Assembly (NCBI GenBank): GCA_039815415.1
Contig: JBCBZH010000028.1
Coordinates: 1-24,859 of the forward strand
Source of the DNA: JBCBZH01 sp039815415
GTDB taxonomy: Bacteria > Bacteroidota > Rhodothermia > Rhodothermales > Rubricoccaceae
DNA: 24,859 bases
Direction of reading: 5' to 3'
Position numbers and translations under genes: made by a program. The notes under the pieces are model-generated. The model searched no databases, was not told the DNA's origin, and saw only the letters and a program-made list of their open reading frames with translations. Positions 22,506 to 24,859 of this stretch are shown piece by piece (the stretch's first letter is position 1; the number at the start of each line of letters is the position of its first letter).

Positions 22506-24859
22506 TTACTCGGAACCCATCGACGAGAGGACGGATGTCGATGTCCCATTGCCCATTTGGGGCCCAAGCCCGACCTCTGTCTTGACGACGACGCCCGGCC
22601 GCTCCGTGGAGACGTAGTACATCCCTGAACCTGCGCCCGTCCCGTCGCCGACGGTCAGGGCCACGACAAATGTCTCGAACGAGCCAGCCGGCGTCTCGAC
22701 CGTCTCGCGGCCCGTCACCTCGATGACGGTCGTTTGGAGCTGCTGGGCCTGGCTATCGAATCCGAAGAAGCTGGCCCGGTAGCCCTCAGTGAGCGGGAGC
22801 GTGCCCAGCCCAAGCGGGAGCGACGGACCGTCGATTGCGACCGGCGCGTCGAGCGCGACATCCACCGGCGTTGCCGAGCCCTGCGCGCTGACCTCACCCG
22901 TTACACGGTCTGGCGCGAAGTCGAACGTGAGTGTGACCGGGCCCTGCGCGACGCGGCGCGTGGTCGGCACGAAGTCGGCGCTGAGGAATGTTGAGTCGGT
23001 CGCGGCGCCCATTGGGGTCGAAACGGCGTCAACGGCGACGAACCCGTCGCCCCGGCGATCGAGCGTGCGTGTGATGCTCAGCGGGATCTCCTGGCCGTTC
23101 ACGGCGATCGTCGCGTCGTAGGCGAGCGTGACGGGCTGAATTAGGCTCACATCAAAGGTGCCGGCCTCAGCGCTGGCGGGTGCCTCCGCGAGTTCCACCG
23201 TGGCTGGGTCGACTGTGATCGACTCCAACTGATCGCCGATCTCGGTGCGCACGTCGGACTGGTAACGGCCGCCGAGGTGCTCAGCAAGGAACGCCTCCAT
23301 GCCTGCCGCAAGCGCCAGTCGGTTCATTTCGCCGCGGAAGCCGTGGCCTTCGTCTGGCGCTACGATGTACTCGACGCCAACGCCGCGGTCGCGGAGAGCG
23401 ATGACGAGTTGGTCGCTCTCGCGCTGCGTCACGCGCGGGTCATTGGCACCGTGCACCACGAGGAGCGGCGTCCGGATCTGATCGACGAAGTTGAGCGGGC
23501 TCCGGCCCTCCAAGTCCGCGCGGTCCTCCGGAACAGCTGGGTCGCCGACGCGCCGGTACCACGTGCCTTCCAAGAAGGGCCGCCAGTAAGCCGGGAAGCT
23601 CTCGATGAGCGTGATGAGGCTCGAAGGCGCGACGTACGGGACGGCAGCAGCGTAGAGGTCGGGCGTGAACGTGACGCCTGCGAGCGTGGCGTAGCCACCA
23701 TACGAGCCCCCGAAGATCCCAACGCGGTCGGGGTCGGCGATACCCTGCTCGATGAGCCAGTTCACGCCGTCGGTGATATCGTGCTGCATGGCGCCTGTGC
23801 CCCACTCACGGTTGCCCGCATTGAGGTGGTCCTTCCCGTAGCCGGTCGAACTCCGGAAGTTGGGCTGGAGCACCGCGTAGCCTCGGTTGGCGAGGAACTG
23901 GGCGTAGCTGTCGTAGCCGTAGCTGTCACGCGCCCACGGGCCACCGTGGACGTACATCACGACCGGCAGCTGCTCGGGTGCAACGCCCTTCGGAAGCGTG
24001 AGATAGGCCGGGATCTCGCGCCCGTCGCGAGCCGTGTAGCGGACGGCCTCCATCGACGCCATGTGCTCGACGGGGAGGTTCGGCCGTGAGCGGTAGAGGA
24101 GCTGGACGGTGTCGGCGTCACGGTCGAAGAGATAGACCGAGCCAGGATCCTCAGCGCGCGTGACGGTGACGAGCATCTTCCGCTCGTCCTTTGTCATCGA
24201 GCCTGGTAGGACATCGCCCTCGGGCAGTTCGGCACGCAAGAACGCGAGGTCGGCGGTCCACTCGTTGTCCTGCGTGTAGATCCGAAGGCGGTCGCCGTTG
24301 TAGTACGTCGCGACAATCTTGTCCTGGACGTCGGAATAGACGAACCCGCCGAAGTCGACCTGGCCCTCGGGGTCTCGCTCAATGAGCTCCTCCGTCTGGG
24401 TCGCGGGGTCAAAAAGGACGAGCTCCGAGAAGTTGCGGTCGCCGCGGTTGGTGCTCATGTAGACGCGCTGGCCGTCGGCGTGGAACCCGCGGGGGCTGCA
24501 GGCCTCTTCGAACGTGCACGAGTAGAGGACCTCGCCGAGCCGCCCCTCGGCATTCACGGCATACAGGTCCGTGCCACCGCCGGGCGCCTGCTTGACGGCG
24601 AAGCGGACGTCGCCCTCGTCGTCGTAGACGAAGCTGCCAACCTGCTCTGTGTTTTCAATCAGAAGCGCGCGCGCGCCCGTCGACAGGCTGACCCGGTAGA
24701 CGTCGTGGAAGGCCGGATCCCGGTCGTTGAGGCCGACGATGATGTGGTAGGGGTCGCCTTCAGGAACCGAGTAGATGATGGCGGGCGCGCCCGCAACAAC
24801 GGGGGGGTTGGGGGCCTCCGGAACGGCCCCCGCGGCGGCACCCGGCGGGTCAAGGGCGG
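22506..24859 (-). CDS. prolyl-oligopeptidase-family (S9) serine peptidase with extra C-terminal domain, 5' end cut off
   Basis: The frame stays open to the right edge, so the gene starts outside the window; a GTG at 24557 is an internal codon. The N-terminal part is a seven-bladed propeller (repeats such as PYHIIVGLN, YDDEGDVRF and the Gly/Asp-rich blades after it), followed by an alpha/beta-hydrolase domain with the nucleophile Ser in GGSYGGY (23689-23709), Asp in HGANDPRV and His in DEGHGF. After the hydrolase come about 220 more residues (beta-rich, contain RETVETPAGSFETFVV) similar to DUF3108-type domains. Cleaves short peptides, probably in the periplasm or outside. No copy of the iterated 10-mer. 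Confidence 0.85.
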   Translation of the reverse strand, partial: ALDPPGAAAGAVPEAPNPPVVAGAPAIIYSVPEGDPYHIIVGLNDRDPAFHDVYRVSLSTGARALLIENTEQVGSFVYDDEGDVRFAVKQAPGGGTDLYAVNAEGRLGEVLYSCTFEEACSPRGFHADGQRVYMSTNRGDRNFSELVLFDPATQTEELIERDPEGQVDFGGFVYSDVQDKIVATYYNGDRLRIYTQDNEWTADLAFLRAELPEGDVLPGSMTKDERKMLVTVTRAEDPGSVYLFDRDADTVQLLYRSRPNLPVEHMASMEAVRYTARDGREIPAYLTLPKGVAPEQLPVVMYVHGGPWARDSYGYDSYAQFLANRGYAVLQPNFRSSTGYGKDHLNAGNREWGTGAMQHDITDGVNWLIEQGIADPDRVGIFGGSYGGYATLAGVTFTPDLYAAAVPYVAPSSLITLIESFPAYWRPFLEGTWYRRVGDPAVPEDRADLEGRSPLNFVDQIRTPLLVVHGANDPRVTQRESDQLVIALRDRGVGVEYIVAPDEGHGFRGEMNRLALAAGMEAFLAEHLGGRYQSDVRTEIGDQLESITVDPATVELAEAPASAEAGTFDVSLIQPVTLAYDATIAVNGQEIPLSITRTLDRRGDGFVAVDAVSTPMGAATDSTFLSADFVPTTRRVAQGPVTLTFDFAPDRVTGEVSAQGSATPVDVALDAPVAIDGPSLPLGLGTLPLTEGYRASFFGFDSQAQQLQTTVIEVTGRETVETPAGSFETFVVALTVGDGTGAGSGMYYVSTERPGVVVKTEVGLGPQMGNGTSTSVLSSMGSE

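Overview
The window looks like a chromosomal segment of a high-GC member of the Rhodothermota/Bacteroidota side of the tree, most like a marine Rubricoccaceae-type bacterium. The signs are two secreted proteins with type IX secretion (T9SS) C-terminal sorting domains, starts without obvious Shine-Dalgarno sequences, Bacteroidota-style promoter matches (TTG-N20-TAnnTTTG-like) before two small RNA/ribosome genes, and a tiny AURKAIP1/COX24-type basic protein. The placement is inferred from gene content only.

Layout: 35-1054 is an AFG1/ZapE-type ATPase. 1187-5717 (all minus strand) holds what I read as a lasso-peptide locus: a 55-residue precursor (1187-1354, not annotated by simple ORF length rules), a T9SS-exported protein (1431-2894), an HprK-like peptide kinase (3082-3957) and an asparagine-synthetase-like lasso cyclase (3954-5717). 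Kinase and cyclase overlap by ATGA. The leader carries the YxxPxLx3Gx5Tx motif, the core would close an 8-residue Gly1-Asp8 ring, and it ends in the Ser such kinases can phosphorylate. The RRE (B1), protease (B2) and exporter are not in the window. 5824-7470 is a receiver/FAD-oxidoreductase fusion; 7619-7783 a tiny two-helix membrane protein; 8076-8999 a beta-lactamase-like lipoprotein; 9038-9226 a CPXCG protein; 9402-11357 a low-GC T9SS protein with a GH16-like region; 11870-12571 a DUF6498-type membrane protein; 12809-15240 a receiver plus TPR-histidine kinase pair; 15318-16130 an inositol monophosphatase-like enzyme; 16279-18567 a lipoprotein and a BirA-CoaX fusion; 18590-19219 uridine kinase; 19355-20657 a YaaA-family protein and a YtxH-like protein; 20855-20950 a 31-residue ribosome-associated basic protein; 21419-21874 a lipoprotein; 21962-22331 tmRNA; 22506 to the right edge a 5'-truncated S9 peptidase.

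Laid over all of this is a highly iterated 10-mer, CGAGCTGGCG/CGCCAGCTCG (extended consensus about CCTCGAGCTGGCGA). I count about 40 exact copies by eye, in both orientations, inside genes and between them, with several intergenic copies arranged as inverted pairs that can form hairpins at gene ends. About 0.2 copies would be expected by chance at roughly 64% GC. The pattern is what DNA uptake sequences look like in Neisseriaceae and Pasteurellaceae. None falls in 9244-11771 (around the low-GC gene) or in 21946-24859. The lasso precursor/kinase/cyclase set and the iterated 10-mer are the two observations most worth following.
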